Shown here piece by piece: positions 63,925-64,000 of a DNA stretch of 64,000 nt. The first letter of the stretch is position 1; the number at the start of each line of letters is the position of its first letter. Made by a program: the position numbers and the translations under genes. The DNA is from Aradus depressus (lineage: Eukaryota; Arthropoda; Insecta; Hemiptera; Aradidae): positions 52,903,087-52,967,086 of the forward strand of contig OY759216.1 in the NCBI GenBank assembly GCA_963662175.1. Reading direction: 5' to 3'. The notes under the pieces were generated by a model that was not told where the DNA came from, searched no databases, and saw only the letters and a list, made by a program, of their open reading frames with translations.

Positions 63925-64000
63925 TAAAGAAAATGTGGTCCGTGAATCACCGGCAGTGTACTTCCCCAGAACGAATTAATTAACTTTTCGCTCCTCCTCC
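63925..64000 (+). repeat. Family F copy, cut by window end
   Basis: GGTCCGTGAATCACCGGCAG, GTACTTCCCCAGAACGAATT and AATTAACTTTTCGCTCC match the start of the copy at 26255. Confidence 0.85.

Overview
This window looks like nuclear DNA from an arthropod, most likely an insect. The reasons are spliced genes with short exons and long AT-rich introns, jockey-type non-LTR retrotransposons, mariner and pogo/Tigger-type DNA transposons, Helitrons, and two tRNA-derived SINE families. The repeat style would suit a large hemipteran-like genome, but the order cannot be proven from sequence alone. No prokaryotic genes, CRISPR arrays or viral genes were seen.

Four protein-coding loci can be reconstructed by joining exons across GT/AG sites with consistent phase. 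(1) Bases 874-4802, + strand: the 3' part of a gene I do not recognise, five or six exons ending in a clean stop. (2) Bases 12730-31640, + strand: a coiled-coil gene whose first two exons resemble the DUF4485 domain of the centrosomal protein CEP112. It has about 12 exons; exon 3 is uncertain. (3) Bases 32364-53129, - strand: a complete mitochondrial aconitase (ACO2) in 13 coding exons. The exons sum to 2352 nt, or 783 residues plus stop, with all three iron-sulfur cysteines and a presequence. (4) Bases 59733-62167, - strand: the last three exons of a UBE2O-like ubiquitin-conjugating enzyme, whose catalytic part lies beyond the right edge. A possible small first exon at 54599-54690 (- strand) is unassigned. 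The coiled-coil gene and ACO2 converge, with about 720 bp between stop codons. UBE2O and ACO2 are tandem on the - strand.

Most of the rest is transposable-element sequence. Between genes 1 and 2 lies a 3.36-kb jockey-type LINE (8269-11630) with 12-bp target duplications and a deleted reverse-transcriptase core. The introns of gene 2 hold a Helitron with internal tandem arrays, a mariner C-terminal fragment, several LINE 3' fragments, a new-looking terminal-inverted-repeat element and an internally deleted mariner copy. The introns of ACO2 hold a second Helitron, LINE tails, SINEs nested in SINEs, two large inverted repeats and a 13-copy array of a 41-bp unit. A Tigger-like MITE lies upstream of the UBE2O exons.

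Three signals recur and are not explained by the genes: an interspersed family (called family F here; about 12 copies, internally repetitive, in both orientations), a 5'-tRNA-like SINE (SINE1, about 14 copies), and a second tRNA-like SINE (SINE2, three copies, two of them inserted inside SINE1).
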